Both the position numbers and the translations under genes were made by a program. A DNA stretch of 64,000 nt from assembly GCF_002742645.2 (NCBI RefSeq), contig NZ_CP033875.1:2210001-2274000 (forward strand), given 5' to 3'. The notes beneath the pieces were generated by a model. It saw nothing but the letters and a program-made list of their open reading frames with translations. It ran no database searches and was not told the DNA's origin. Source of the DNA: Caulobacter sp. FWC26. GTDB taxonomy: Bacteria > Pseudomonadota > Alphaproteobacteria > Caulobacterales > Caulobacteraceae. Every line of letters starts with the position of its first letter. Positions within the stretch are counted from its first letter, which is position 1. This document shows positions 17,923 through 27,182 of this stretch, in pieces.

Positions 17923-18990
17923 TCAGCGCGCCGCCGTGCTCGAGGCCCGCAGGATCTCGGTCCAGAGGGGCGGCGACTTGCGGGACTTGCGGACCAGGTC
18001 GTCGCGCAGGGGCAGGAAGCGCGCGTCCAGCAAGCTGGCAAGGCTGTACGTGCCCACAGCGTTGGCGACGTCCCACGGATGCGGCGCGTATTCCTTCTGG
18101 CCCGAGGCGGCGCGGTCGCGGTCGAACTGGATCTTGGACCTGGCGAACTCGATATGGGTCTTCTCGCCACGCGCATAGGCCGACAGCCAGTCCAGCGATC
18201 GCGGCAAGCTGGCTCCCTTGGGGCTGGTCCAGGCGTACCAGTCTTCGCCATGCGCCTGCGCGGCCAACGCCGCCACCATCAGCGGGTCGAGATTGTAGGT
18301 GACGTAATGCAGGGCGTCGCGGTCGTGGAAATCGAACATCGATCCGTCGGCATAAAGATTGACGGCTACCTGCTTGCGAAACGCCGCGCGCGCACGATCG
18401 ATGATCGCCGCGTCGCCGGTCTGGAAGGCGCTCAGGGTCGCGAGCTTGATACGGTGGCTCTGCCAGTTGGTTTCGGCGTTGCGTGGCCCAGCGTCCATGG
18501 CGTCGAGATAGCCGGTCGCCATCGCGCGCCAGAACCGGTCCAGCTTGGCGCGAACCGGGTCGGCCAAGTCGTTCTCCGTCAGATCGTAGGCAAGGACCAG
18601 GGCGTCAAAGCCCGTCTCGTCGATCGGATTGAACGACATCTGATAGATGTCGGCCCAGGCTTCCAAATAGCGGCTGGTGGCGTCGAGAAAGCGCCGGTCG
18701 CCGGTCAGCCGCCAGGCGATCGCCAGATTCAGCACGATCGGCTGGTCCTGCTTGGCCTTGATGCTGATGTCCCGGATGCCGTGGCCGGGCAGGGTGCCTT
18801 CGGTGTGCAGGCGAGGAAGCGCGCCGGGCGGGCGATCCAGCGCCTCGGTCGCGCGAGCGATGACGGGATCTCTCGTTGTTGCGGCCACGGTGGCGCGACC
18901 GAACGACGGCCCCAGAATGGCGTAGTCGGCGGCTTCGGCGGCTGACGCGGCCAACGACAGGGTCAAGGCGGCAAGCCAGGCGGTCTTCAT
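17923..18990 (-). CDS. secreted alginate-lyase-fold polysaccharide lyase (PL5-like)
   Basis: 355 residues with a signal peptide MKTAWLAALTLSLAASAAEA and the (alpha/alpha) toroid features of the Pfam Alginate_lyase domain. NWQSHR (175-180) matches the conserved NN/SHR substrate-binding and catalytic region, and ISIKAKQD and the YNLDPLM segment fit the barrel. It should act in the periplasm on a uronic-acid-containing polysaccharide, though many relatives have no proven substrate. The ATG at 18990 begins the signal peptide. It is divergent from the LacI-type regulator, which suggests shared control. Confidence 0.75.
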   Translation of the reverse strand: MKTAWLAALTLSLAASAAEAADYAILGPSFGRATVAATTRDPVIARATEALDRPPGALPRLHTEGTLPGHGIRDISIKAKQDQPIVLNLAIAWRLTGDRRFLDATSRYLEAWADIYQMSFNPIDETGFDALVLAYDLTENDLADPVRAKLDRFWRAMATGYLDAMDAGPRNAETNWQSHRIKLATLSAFQTGDAAIIDRARAAFRKQVAVNLYADGSMFDFHDRDALHYVTYNLDPLMVAALAAQAHGEDWYAWTSPKGASLPRSLDWLSAYARGEKTHIEFARSKIQFDRDRAASGQKEYAPHPWDVANAVGTYSLASLLDARFLPLRDDLVRKSRKSPPLWTEILRASSTAAR

Positions 18991-19066
18991 GGCGGTCCCT
19001 CCAGAGCGGGCGTCACGACGCACCGTGCGCACAAAAGATATCTGGCCAATGGCGTAACATGTCAAT

Positions 19067-19083
19067 TATTGGTCATGCCAATA
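19067..19083. promoter_or_regulatory. candidate operator between the polysaccharide lyase and lacI-type genes
   Basis: TATTGG-TCATG-CCAATA, an inverted repeat with perfect 6-base arms and a 5-base spacer, in the divergent 200-base promoter region. ATTGGTC occurs again at 19091-19097 and GGCCAATGG at 19054-19062, so the motif is clustered. The binding protein is unknown; the adjacent LacI-type regulator is one candidate, a GntR-type regulator another. Confidence 0.4.
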
Positions 19084-19190
19084 TTCTTCCATTGGTCGGT
19101 CCGATCGAGCGCGGAGATCGCGTCGCCGTTGAGCGGCTTGTTTTGCTCTGCTTTCCTGATCATCTTCCCGACGCGCGAAAGGGGAGCCCA

Positions 19191-20231
19191 TTGACGACCA
19201 AGAGACCCACCATCGACGATGTCGCCCGCCTATCGGGGGTGGCGCGCGTGACGGTCTCGCGGGTGCTGAACGGCGGTCCCAATGTGCGCGACGAGGTCCG
19301 CGCGCGCGTGATGCAGGCGGTCGAGGCGCTGGACTACAAGGTCAATCCGCAAGCGCGTAGCCTGGCCGGAGGCGCCAGCCGGCTGTTGGCCTTCGTCTTC
19401 GCCTCCGACCCCGAGAACGAACCGAACTCCTACTACGAATCCGCGCTCGAACTGGGAGCGCTACGGGCCTGTCTGGCGCTGGGCTATCAGGTGTTGGTTC
19501 AGAATGTTCCCCAGCAAACGCCGGACCGGCAGAAGCGGGTGCTCGACCTGATCCAGACCCAGCGCTGCGAGGGCCTGATCCTGTCGCCGCCCTACAGCGA
19601 TGACGTGGCCTTGATCGAGGCCGCTCTGGCGCAGGGCTGTAAGGTCGTGACCGTCTCGCCCGGCGGGCCCGGGCGTGGCAAGACCGACGCCGTCGGCGTC
19701 GACGACGAGGCTGGCGGTTACGACGTCACGCGGGAACTCCTGCGTCTGGGGCACCGCCGATTCGGCTTCATCGCCGGCCTTGAGGGCCACCTCTCGGCGG
19801 ATCGCCGTCTTCGTGGTTTCCAGCGGGCGCTGGCCGAGCAGGGGCTGGGGGAAGGCGATTGCGTGGTTCGGCGCGGAGACTTCACGTTCCGCGCCGGTGT
19901 CCATCTGGCGCCGCAACTGCTCGATCATCCGCTAAAGCCGACCGCGCTGGTCTGCGCCAATGACGACATGGCGGCCGGCGTGCTTTCCGCCGCCCATGCT
20001 CGCGGCTTGAACATCCCTCAGGATCTGTCGATCACCGGCTTCGACGACGCGCCGGTCGCTGCGATCGTCTGGCCGCCCCTCACCACGGTCCACCAACCGG
20101 TCAAGGTTCTGGGGCAGCGCGCCGTGGAATTGCTAGTCGCTCGACTTACGGGAGCGAATGTGTCGGCGACGCCCGTCTTCGAGGAACTCGAACACGCCGT
20201 CATCTCGCGCCAGACGACCGCCGTCGTGTAA
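19191..20231 (+). CDS. LacI-family transcriptional regulator
   Basis: 346 residues: N-terminal helix-turn-helix TIDDVARLSGVARVTVSRVLNGG (split: TIDDVARLSGVA and TVSRVLNGG), hinge helix SLAGGASRLLAF, then a periplasmic-binding-protein-like sugar-sensing domain. ANDDMAAGVLSAAHARGL and ITGFDDAPVAA are typical of the effector domain. I chose the TTG at 19191 because GAAAGGGGAG lies 6-7 bases upstream and the protein then starts directly at the DNA-binding domain. It lies between the lyase and the TonB receptor operon and is the best candidate to bind the palindromes at 20253-20292. The effector is probably a sugar released from the target glycan. Confidence 0.9.
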   Translation: MTTKRPTIDDVARLSGVARVTVSRVLNGGPNVRDEVRARVMQAVEALDYKVNPQARSLAGGASRLLAFVFASDPENEPNSYYESALELGALRACLALGYQVLVQNVPQQTPDRQKRVLDLIQTQRCEGLILSPPYSDDVALIEAALAQGCKVVTVSPGGPGRGKTDAVGVDDEAGGYDVTRELLRLGHRRFGFIAGLEGHLSADRRLRGFQRALAEQGLGEGDCVVRRGDFTFRAGVHLAPQLLDHPLKPTALVCANDDMAAGVLSAAHARGLNIPQDLSITGFDDAPVAAIVWPPLTTVHQPVKVLGQRAVELLVARLTGANVSATPVFEELEHAVISRQTTAVV

Positions 20232-20250
20232 CCTTGCCAAGCCAGCGATC

Positions 20251-20292
20251 TTGACAACGTTGTCGGCTTGAGTGTTATTGGAAGCGCTTCCA
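20251..20292 (+). promoter_or_regulatory. TonB receptor promoter with two distinct operator palindromes
   Basis: A -35 TTGACA (20251-20256) and a -10-like TGTTAT (20273-20278) with a 16-base spacer form a plausible promoter. GACAACGTTGTC (20253-20264) is a perfect 12-base palindrome overlapping the -35. TGGAAGCGCTTCCA (20279-20292) is a perfect 14-base palindrome just after the -10. Their centres are 27 bases apart. Both have the central CG and look like LacI-family operators, but they differ in sequence. Confidence 0.7.
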
Positions 20293-20370
20293 TTGAGCGG
20301 TTTGCGCTCGATGACGTGACAACAAGAACGATATCTCGCCGCGGCAAGGCGAATTCAGAGGGGAGAGCCT

Positions 20371-23232
20371 ATGCGAAACCGCACGACACGCGGCGCGCGT
20401 CCGTCCAACAACCGATTCTACGCCACGGCCTCGATGGCTGCGATGGCCCTGGCGCTCGCCGGCCCTGGCGCAGCGTGGGCGCAGTCGACCGCTCAGACGC
20501 CTAAGGCCGAAGACGACACCGTCGAAGCCATCGTGGTGACCGGCATCAAGGCCGGCATCCAGAACTCGATCAACATCAAGAAGAACGAGACCTCGATCGT
20601 CGAGGCCGTCTCGGCCGAGGACATCGGCAAGCTGCCGGACGTGTCGATCGGCGAGTCGATCGCGCGTCTTCCCGGCCTGGCCGCCCAACGGGTCAATGGC
20701 CGCGCCCAAGTGATCTCGATCCGTGGCCTTGCCCCGGACTTCACGACCACGTTGCTAAACGGCCGTCAGCAGGCCAGCTCCGGCGACAACCGCGCGGTCG
20801 AGTTCGACCAATATCCCTCGGAACTGCTGTCCAGCGTCGTGATCTACAAGACCCCGGACGCTCAAGTCTCGGGTATGGGCCTGTCGGGCACCGCCGACCT
20901 GCGGACCGTGCGCCCGCTGGAGTTCGGCAAGCGCGCCGTCGCCGTCAACATTCGGGGCGAGAAGACCGCTGGCAAGAAGCTGAACGACGACGTCAGCAAC
21001 TGGGGCGGCCGCTACAGCGCCAGCTATATCAACCAGTTCGCCGACGGCACGTTTGGCGTCGCGCTGGGTTATGCCCATCTGGACTCGCCGTCGCAGGTCA
21101 AACACTACAAGGCCTACGGCTACGAGACCTTCGACTTCGCGGTGTCGCCCGACAGCGCCGACAAGGCGCTGATGCTGAACGGTCAGGAGCTTTTCGCGAC
21201 CTCGCGCCTCAACAAGCGCGACGCCGTTATCGGCATTTTTGAGTACCAGCCCAACGACCAGATCCACTCCACCCTGGATCTCTACTACTCGACCTTCCGC
21301 CAGAAAGAGACCACGCGCGGAGCGCAGTGGTTCTCGAACGGTTGGGCCGACAACGCGACCTTCACCAATGTGAAGACTGACGAGCTGGGCGGTTCGCAAT
21401 TCGCCCGCAGCGGTGTGCTCAACAACGCCGTTCCGCAGCTGCGCAACGACTACAACACCCGCATGGACCAGCTGTTCGCGGCCGGTCTGAACAACGAGTT
21501 TCAGCTCTCCGAGCGCACCAAGCTGGTCGCCGATCTGTCCTACTCTTCCAACAAGCGGAAAGAGCAGATCATGGAGACGTATGCGGGCTATGGCCGCGGC
21601 GTCGGCGGCGTGACCCCGGCCACGCCGGACATCGGCCGGGTCTTCGACAAGATTGGCTTCCAAGTCGCCGACGACGGCTTCTCTCAATACGACGAAGGCT
21701 TCAACTACGCCGACGCCAGCAAGGTCACGCTGGGCGACCGCGCGCCCTGGGGCGGCTGGGGCCATGACGGCGCGATCCGCTTCCCGCACGTGAAGGAAGA
21801 CGTCACGACGATCGACGTGCGCCTTGAGCACGAGCTGGACGGCTTCATCACCCAGGTCAGCGCGGGCGTGAACTACACCAAGCGCGACAAGGGCAAGACC
21901 GTCTCGGACAACGACCTGTTCCTGAAGAACGGCCGCCAGCAGGTCTATGTCGACGCGGGCGACCTGGTTGATCCCACCCAACTGGGCTTCGCCGGCTTCG
22001 GCGGCGTGCTGAGCGTCAAGATCGGCGACGTCTGGCGCAAGTACTACAACTGGGCGCCGATCCTCGACGCCAACTATTATGACAAGACGTGGGACATCAC
22101 TGAGAAGGTCACGACCTTCTTCGCCCGCGCCAACTTCCAGACCGGAGACCTGCGCGGCAACCTCGGCGTCCAGGTGGTCAAGCAGGAGCAGGCCTCGGCT
22201 GGCGTGGTCATCAACGGCACCGAACCGGGCAAGCCGATCACCCCGACCAAGATCAATTCGACGGACGACTACACCGACGTCCTGCCGAGCCTGAACCTGA
22301 TCTACGACCTGGGTGGTGGTCATCGCATCCGTTTCGCGCTGTCCAAGACCATGGCGCGCCCGCGCATGGATGACCTGCGCGCCAACGTGACGCCCGGCTT
22401 CAACTCGCTGGTGTGCTCGGGTCAGCCCTGCGCGCCCGGTACGACCGTCAATCCGTGGTCGGCCAGCGGCGGCAATCCCAAGCTGAAGCCTTGGATGGCC
22501 AAGGCGGCCGACCTTGCCTACGAGTGGTACGTCAGCCCCGCGACCTATGTGTCGGTGGCCGGCTTCTACAAGAAGCTCGACACCTACATCTATTCGCAGA
22601 CCGGCAAGTTCGACTTCACCGGCATTCCGCTGCCGACGACGGCGACCGCGATTCCCCCCGGCATCACCATCAGCCCCATCGGCCAGATCACCCTGCCGGC
22701 CAACGGCAACGGCGGCGTGGTCAAGGGTCTCGAGTTCAGCGGCGCAGTCGATCTTGGTCAGTTCGCCGACCTGTTGAAGGGCTTCGGCATGCAGGGCAGC
22801 CTGTCGCTGACCAAGTCGAACCTCAACCCGACCACCAGCACCGATCCCAAGCAGAAGGTCCGTATCCCGGGCCTGTCGGGCACCGTCTACAACGTGACCG
22901 GCTACTACGAGCGCGGCGGCTTCCAGGCGCGCATCAGCCAGCGCTACCGTTCGGCCTTCAAGGGCGAGGTGGTGCAACTGTTCGCCACGCGCGGCTTCAC
23001 CGAAATCCTGGCGGACAAGCAGGTCGACGCCCAGATCGGCTATACCTTCCAGGATGGGCCGATGGAAAACCTGGGTTTGCTGCTGCAGGTGAACAACCTG
23101 ACCAATTCGCCCTATCGCACGCGCCTCGGCCTGGACGGCGGCGGGACGAAGACCAGCGGCGGCGGTTCGCTGCCTGAAACCTACGAAAAGTACGGCCGGC
23201 AGGTGCTGTTCGGCGTGAACTATCGGTTCTAA
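20371..23232 (+). CDS. TonB-dependent receptor (large Caulobacter/Xanthomonas type)
   Basis: 953-residue outer-membrane receptor. A long signal peptide ends ALALAGPGAAWA, followed by a TonB box (EAIVVTG), a plug domain (KLPDVSIGESIARLPGLAAQ, IRGLAPDFTTTLLNGR) and a beta-barrel ending YGRQVLFGVNYRF. The size and the ESIARLPG and RGLAPDF motifs fit the subfamily that imports oligosaccharides in Caulobacter and xanthomonads. No siderophore genes are nearby, while GH3, GH30 and GH43 genes are, so the ligand is probably a glycan fragment. It starts 79 bases after the operator pair with GAGGGGAGAG before the ATG. A hairpin separates it from the halogenase gene. Confidence 0.92.
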   Translation: MRNRTTRGARPSNNRFYATASMAAMALALAGPGAAWAQSTAQTPKAEDDTVEAIVVTGIKAGIQNSINIKKNETSIVEAVSAEDIGKLPDVSIGESIARLPGLAAQRVNGRAQVISIRGLAPDFTTTLLNGRQQASSGDNRAVEFDQYPSELLSSVVIYKTPDAQVSGMGLSGTADLRTVRPLEFGKRAVAVNIRGEKTAGKKLNDDVSNWGGRYSASYINQFADGTFGVALGYAHLDSPSQVKHYKAYGYETFDFAVSPDSADKALMLNGQELFATSRLNKRDAVIGIFEYQPNDQIHSTLDLYYSTFRQKETTRGAQWFSNGWADNATFTNVKTDELGGSQFARSGVLNNAVPQLRNDYNTRMDQLFAAGLNNEFQLSERTKLVADLSYSSNKRKEQIMETYAGYGRGVGGVTPATPDIGRVFDKIGFQVADDGFSQYDEGFNYADASKVTLGDRAPWGGWGHDGAIRFPHVKEDVTTIDVRLEHELDGFITQVSAGVNYTKRDKGKTVSDNDLFLKNGRQQVYVDAGDLVDPTQLGFAGFGGVLSVKIGDVWRKYYNWAPILDANYYDKTWDITEKVTTFFARANFQTGDLRGNLGVQVVKQEQASAGVVINGTEPGKPITPTKINSTDDYTDVLPSLNLIYDLGGGHRIRFALSKTMARPRMDDLRANVTPGFNSLVCSGQPCAPGTTVNPWSASGGNPKLKPWMAKAADLAYEWYVSPATYVSVAGFYKKLDTYIYSQTGKFDFTGIPLPTTATAIPPGITISPIGQITLPANGNGGVVKGLEFSGAVDLGQFADLLKGFGMQGSLSLTKSNLNPTTSTDPKQKVRIPGLSGTVYNVTGYYERGGFQARISQRYRSAFKGEVVQLFATRGFTEILADKQVDAQIGYTFQDGPMENLGLLLQVNNLTNSPYRTRLGLDGGGTKTSGGGSLPETYEKYGRQVLFGVNYRF

Positions 23233-23292
23233 GCACTAGGCAGGACCGGCCGCTCTCCCCAGCGGCGCGGACCGCCAGGCACGAACCAATCG

Positions 23293-23322
23293 GGTCGGGA
23301 TCGCCATGCGGCGATCCCGACC
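23293..23322 (+). terminator. strong intercistronic hairpin after the TonB receptor
   Basis: Perfect 13-base arms GGTCGGGATCGCC and GGCGATCCCGACC with loop ATGC, followed by TTCG rather than a T-run. It lies between the receptor stop and the halogenase start on the same strand. It could act as a partial terminator or an RNA-stabilising stem that keeps receptor expression above that of the downstream enzymes. Confidence 0.6.
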
Positions 23323-23346
23323 TTCGACCCAACGGGAGGCGGGTGG

Positions 23347-24870
23347 TTGCAACCGCTCAAGAAGATACTGATCGCCGGCGGCGGCTCCGCCGGATGGATG
23401 ACGGCCGCGCTGTGCTCGCGTCTGTTCCACGGGCTCTATGAGATCGTGCTCGTGGAATCCGAGGAGATCGGCACCGTCGGGGTAGGGGAGGCGACCATCC
23501 CCGCCATCAAGAAATTCAATGAGTTGCTTGGCCTCGATGAGGACGACTTCCTGCGTAAGACGCAGGGTTCGTTCAAGCTGGGCATCCAGTTCAGGAACTG
23601 GTGGCGTCAAGGCGAAAGCTATCTGCACGGCTTTGGCGTGATCGGTCAGGACCTGGGCTGGCTGCGCTGCCACCAGTATTGGCTGCGCATGCGCGAACTG
23701 GGGCGTGCGGGCGACTTCGACAACCTGTCGATCAACAATGCGATGGCGTTGAGCAACAAGTTCATGCGCGCTCGGCCCGACATGGCGGAGTCGCCGATCG
23801 GCCACATCGCCCACGCCTTCCATTTCGACGCCGGTCTCTACGCCAAGCACCTGTCGACCTTCGCCCAGGCGCGGGGCGTCAAGCGCCGCGAAGGCAAGAT
23901 CGTCGACGTGTCGCTGCGGGCGGAAGACGGCTTCGTGCAATCGGTGACGATGGACGACGGCGAGGTGATCGCCGCGGACCTCTTTGTCGACTGCTCGGGG
24001 TTCCGGGGGCTGATCATCGAGCAGGCCCTCAAGACCGGCTACGAGGACTGGACGCACTGGCTGCCCTGCGACCGCGCCGTGGCTGTGCCGTGCGATCGCT
24101 CGGAGCAGTTCACGCCCTACACGCGCTCCACCGCGCACTCGGCCGGTTGGCAGTGGCGGATCCCGCTGCAGCACCGCACCGGCAACGGCCACGTCTATTC
24201 CAGCCAGTATATCGACGACGACGAGGCCGAGCGGGTCCTGCTGTCTAACCTCGACGGCGCCCAGCGCGCCGATCCGCTGCGCATTCGCTTCAAGACGGGC
24301 AAGCGCAAGAAGATCTGGAACAAGAACTGCGTCGCAATCGGCCTGGCCAGCGGCTTCCTGGAACCGCTGGAGTCGACCAGCCTGCACCTGATCCAGTCGG
24401 CCGTGATCCGCATGGTGCGGCTGCTGCCGGACGCCGGCTTCGATCAGGCGACGATCGACGAGTTCAATCGCCAGACCGATTTCGAATACGAGCGGATCCG
24501 CGACTTCATCATCCTGCACTACAAGGCCACCGAACGCGACGACAGCCCGTTCTGGCGCTACTGCCGCGACATGGAGATCCCCGCGACGCTGCAGCGGAAG
24601 ATGGATCTCTTCCGCGCCAACGGCCGCGTGTTCCGCGAGGACGACGAGCTGTTCACCGAGGAGAGCTGGATCCAGGTGTTCCTCGGTCAGGGCGTCATTC
24701 CCCGCGCCTATGACCCTCTGGTCCACGTCCAGTCCGACGACGAAATCGCCCGCTTCCTCGGGAACATCGAAACCGTCATCGGCAAGTGCCTCAACGTCAT
24801 GCCCTCCCACGCCGAGTTCGTCGCGCACGCCTGCCAGGCGCCGCCGCTCGCGCCCGTTCCCACCTCATAG
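23347..24870 (+). CDS. flavin-dependent tryptophan halogenase family protein
   Basis: 507 residues. The FAD-binding motif GGGSAGWMTA (10-19) and the halogenase signature GWQWRIP (WxWxIP) are both present. EEIGTVGVGEATIPAI matches the region holding the chain that carries the conserved lysine in the family, and the FLEPLESTSLHLIQ segment is also typical. Start is a TTG with GGGAGGCGGG upstream; no ATG fits. A related enzyme from Brevundimonas (BrvH) halogenates indole in vitro, but the physiological substrate of such receptor-linked members is unknown. It is followed by GH3 after 23 bases, so it belongs to the glycan operon rather than to a natural-product cluster. Confidence 0.85.
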   Translation: MQPLKKILIAGGGSAGWMTAALCSRLFHGLYEIVLVESEEIGTVGVGEATIPAIKKFNELLGLDEDDFLRKTQGSFKLGIQFRNWWRQGESYLHGFGVIGQDLGWLRCHQYWLRMRELGRAGDFDNLSINNAMALSNKFMRARPDMAESPIGHIAHAFHFDAGLYAKHLSTFAQARGVKRREGKIVDVSLRAEDGFVQSVTMDDGEVIAADLFVDCSGFRGLIIEQALKTGYEDWTHWLPCDRAVAVPCDRSEQFTPYTRSTAHSAGWQWRIPLQHRTGNGHVYSSQYIDDDEAERVLLSNLDGAQRADPLRIRFKTGKRKKIWNKNCVAIGLASGFLEPLESTSLHLIQSAVIRMVRLLPDAGFDQATIDEFNRQTDFEYERIRDFIILHYKATERDDSPFWRYCRDMEIPATLQRKMDLFRANGRVFREDDELFTEESWIQVFLGQGVIPRAYDPLVHVQSDDEIARFLGNIETVIGKCLNVMPSHAEFVAHACQAPPLAPVPTS

Positions 24871-24893
24871 CCACGCTTATCCGGAGTACCGCC

Positions 24894-27182
24894 ATGACGA
24901 CCGCCGCCCAGCCTTCATCCGCGTTGCGGATCCTGAGCCGGACCACCGCCGCCGTGGCGTTGCTCGCGCTTCTGCCGCTGACGGGCGCGAGCGCGCAGGT
25001 CATGCCGACGCAAGATAGCGCGCCTCTGAACGTTCGGGCGAACGATCCGGCTTGGGTGCGGGCCGACGCGCTCGTCAAGCAGATGACGCTCGACGAGAAG
25101 ATCACCTACCTGCACGGCCTTTTCCCGCCCAACACCAAGCCGGCGCCGGCGGACATGATCCCGTCGGCGGGATATGTGCCGGGCGTTCCGCGCCTGAAGA
25201 TCCCGACTCTGCGCGAAAGCGACGCCAGCCTCGGCGTCGCCAACCAAGTGGAGCAGCGCAAGGGCGATGTGGCGACGGCCCTGCCGTCCGGCCTGGCTCT
25301 GGCCTCGACCTTCGAGCCGAAACTGGCCTACGAGGGCGGTGCGATGATCGGCGCAGAAGCCCGCGCCAAGACCTTCAACGTCCTCTTGGCCGGCGGCGTC
25401 AACCTGACCCGCGACCCGTGGGCCGGCCGTAATTTCGAGTATCTTGGCGAGGACCCGCTACTGGCCGGCGAGATGGTCGCCGAACAGATCAAGGGCGTGC
25501 AGTCCAACAACATCGTCTCGACGATCAAGCACTTCGCGCTGAACGCCCAAGAGACCGGACGCCACGTGATGGACGCCCAGATCGACGAGGCGGACCTGCG
25601 GGAAAGCGACCTCCTGGCCTTTCAGATCGCGGTCGAGAAGAGCAACCCCGCCTCGGTCATGTGCGCCTACAACAAGGTCAATGGCGACTGGGCCTGCGAG
25701 AACGACTTCCTGCTCAACAAGGTGCTCAAGCGCGACTGGAACTATCCGGGCTGGGTGATGTCGGACTGGGGCGCGGTGCACAGCACGGTCAAGGCCGCGC
25801 TGGCGGGACTGGACCAACAGTCGGGTCAGGAACTCGACACCCAGATCTTTTTCGGTGACGACCTGAAGGCCGCCGTGGCCAAGGGCGAGGTGAGCCAGGC
25901 TCGTCTCGACGACATGGTTCGCCGCATCCTGCACGGGGTGATCAGTTCGGGATTGATGGACAACCCGACCCCGGCGACCGCTCAGCCGATCGACTATGAC
26001 GCCCACGCCAAGGTCGCCCAGGCCGTCGCCGAGCGCGGTTCAGTGCTGCTCAAGAACGATCGCGGGCTGCTGCCGCTGGCCAAGACCCCCAAGAAGATCG
26101 TGCTGATTGGGGCCCATGCCGATGTCGGCGTACTCTCGGGCGGCGGCTCCTCGCAGGTCCGCTCGGTAGGGGGCGCGCCTGTCGAGATCCCGCTGAACGG
26201 CGGCGAGGCGGCCTCGTTCGTTCGCGTCACCTGGCACGCGTCCTCGCCGCTGGAGGCGATCAGGGCCGTCAATCCCGGCGCCGAGGTCACCTATGTCGAC
26301 GGCAAGGACCCCATCGCCGCGGCGGCCGCCGCCAAGGACGCCGACGTCGCCATCGTCTTCGCCTGGCATTGGCAGACCGAGGCCCAGGACGCGCCGTCGA
26401 TTGCGCTGCCCGACAACCAGGACGCGCTGATCGACGCGGTCGCGGCGGCCAACAAGAACGCGGTCGTTGTGCTCGAGACCGGCGGTCCGGTGCTGATGCC
26501 CTGGCTCGATAAGGTCGGCGCGGTGCTCCAGGCCTGGTATCCGGGCCAGCGCGGCGGCCAGGCCATTGCCCGTCTGCTGTTCGGCGAAGTCAATCCGTCG
26601 GGCCGTCTGGCCATGACCTTCCCTAAGAGCGAGGACCAGGCGCCGCGCGCCAGCGCCCCCGGCTTCGCCGAGCAGGCGGCCATCGACGACGCGCGCCGCG
26701 CTGGCCAGAAAGCGGGTCCGATCAAGGGCTTCCCGGTGCGCTACGTCGAAGGTGCGGCGGTCGGCTACCGCTGGTACGCTCAGGAGAAGCGCCAGCCGCT
26801 CTATCCGTTCGGCTACGGCCTTTCGTACACCAGCTTCGGCTACAAGAACCTCAAGGTCGAGGACGGCGACGGCCTGAAGGTCAGCTTCGACGTCACCAAC
26901 ACCGGCAAGGTCGCCGGCGCCGACGCCCCGCAGCTCTATGTCACCTCCGGCCAACGCAAGGCCATGCTGCGGCTGGCCGGCTACCAAAAGGTGGACCTGG
27001 CGCCGGGCGAGACCAAGCGCGTTACTCTCACCGTCGAGCCGCGCATCCTGGCTGACTACGACACCGCCAAGCCCGGCTGGACCATCGCGGCCGGGACCTA
27101 TCCGCTGTATGTGGGCCGCAACGCTGGCGAGCCGGTTCTGACCGGCAGCGCCAAGCTGAAGTCGTGGTCGAGGAAGCCCTGA
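24894..27182 (+). CDS. secreted GH3 beta-glucosidase
   Basis: 762-residue glycoside hydrolase family 3 enzyme with a signal peptide (LLALLPLTGASA). The N-terminal TIM-barrel holds the nucleophile Asp291 in GWVMSDWGAVHS and the substrate pocket KHFALNAQETGRH. The alpha/beta sandwich domain follows, then a C-terminal fibronectin-like domain (YPFGYGLSYTSFGY onward). GH3 enzymes release terminal beta-linked glucose or xylose. The gene sits between the halogenase and GH30, sharing a one-base TGATG overlap with the latter. With GH30 it would finish degradation of a beta-glucan to glucose in the periplasm. Confidence 0.93.
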   Translation: MTTAAQPSSALRILSRTTAAVALLALLPLTGASAQVMPTQDSAPLNVRANDPAWVRADALVKQMTLDEKITYLHGLFPPNTKPAPADMIPSAGYVPGVPRLKIPTLRESDASLGVANQVEQRKGDVATALPSGLALASTFEPKLAYEGGAMIGAEARAKTFNVLLAGGVNLTRDPWAGRNFEYLGEDPLLAGEMVAEQIKGVQSNNIVSTIKHFALNAQETGRHVMDAQIDEADLRESDLLAFQIAVEKSNPASVMCAYNKVNGDWACENDFLLNKVLKRDWNYPGWVMSDWGAVHSTVKAALAGLDQQSGQELDTQIFFGDDLKAAVAKGEVSQARLDDMVRRILHGVISSGLMDNPTPATAQPIDYDAHAKVAQAVAERGSVLLKNDRGLLPLAKTPKKIVLIGAHADVGVLSGGGSSQVRSVGGAPVEIPLNGGEAASFVRVTWHASSPLEAIRAVNPGAEVTYVDGKDPIAAAAAAKDADVAIVFAWHWQTEAQDAPSIALPDNQDALIDAVAAANKNAVVVLETGGPVLMPWLDKVGAVLQAWYPGQRGGQAIARLLFGEVNPSGRLAMTFPKSEDQAPRASAPGFAEQAAIDDARRAGQKAGPIKGFPVRYVEGAAVGYRWYAQEKRQPLYPFGYGLSYTSFGYKNLKVEDGDGLKVSFDVTNTGKVAGADAPQLYVTSGQRKAMLRLAGYQKVDLAPGETKRVTLTVEPRILADYDTAKPGWTIAAGTYPLYVGRNAGEPVLTGSAKLKSWSRKP

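Noticed and set aside
20755..22977. Long minus-strand open frame of 740 codons inside the TonB receptor gene
   Set aside because: It is a codon-bias shadow of the receptor, with no family motifs; the plus-strand protein has a signal peptide, TonB box and plug motifs.
23347..24870. Natural-product cluster around the tryptophan halogenase
   Set aside because: No NRPS, PKS or other tailoring genes are near; all neighbours are receptor and glycosidases.
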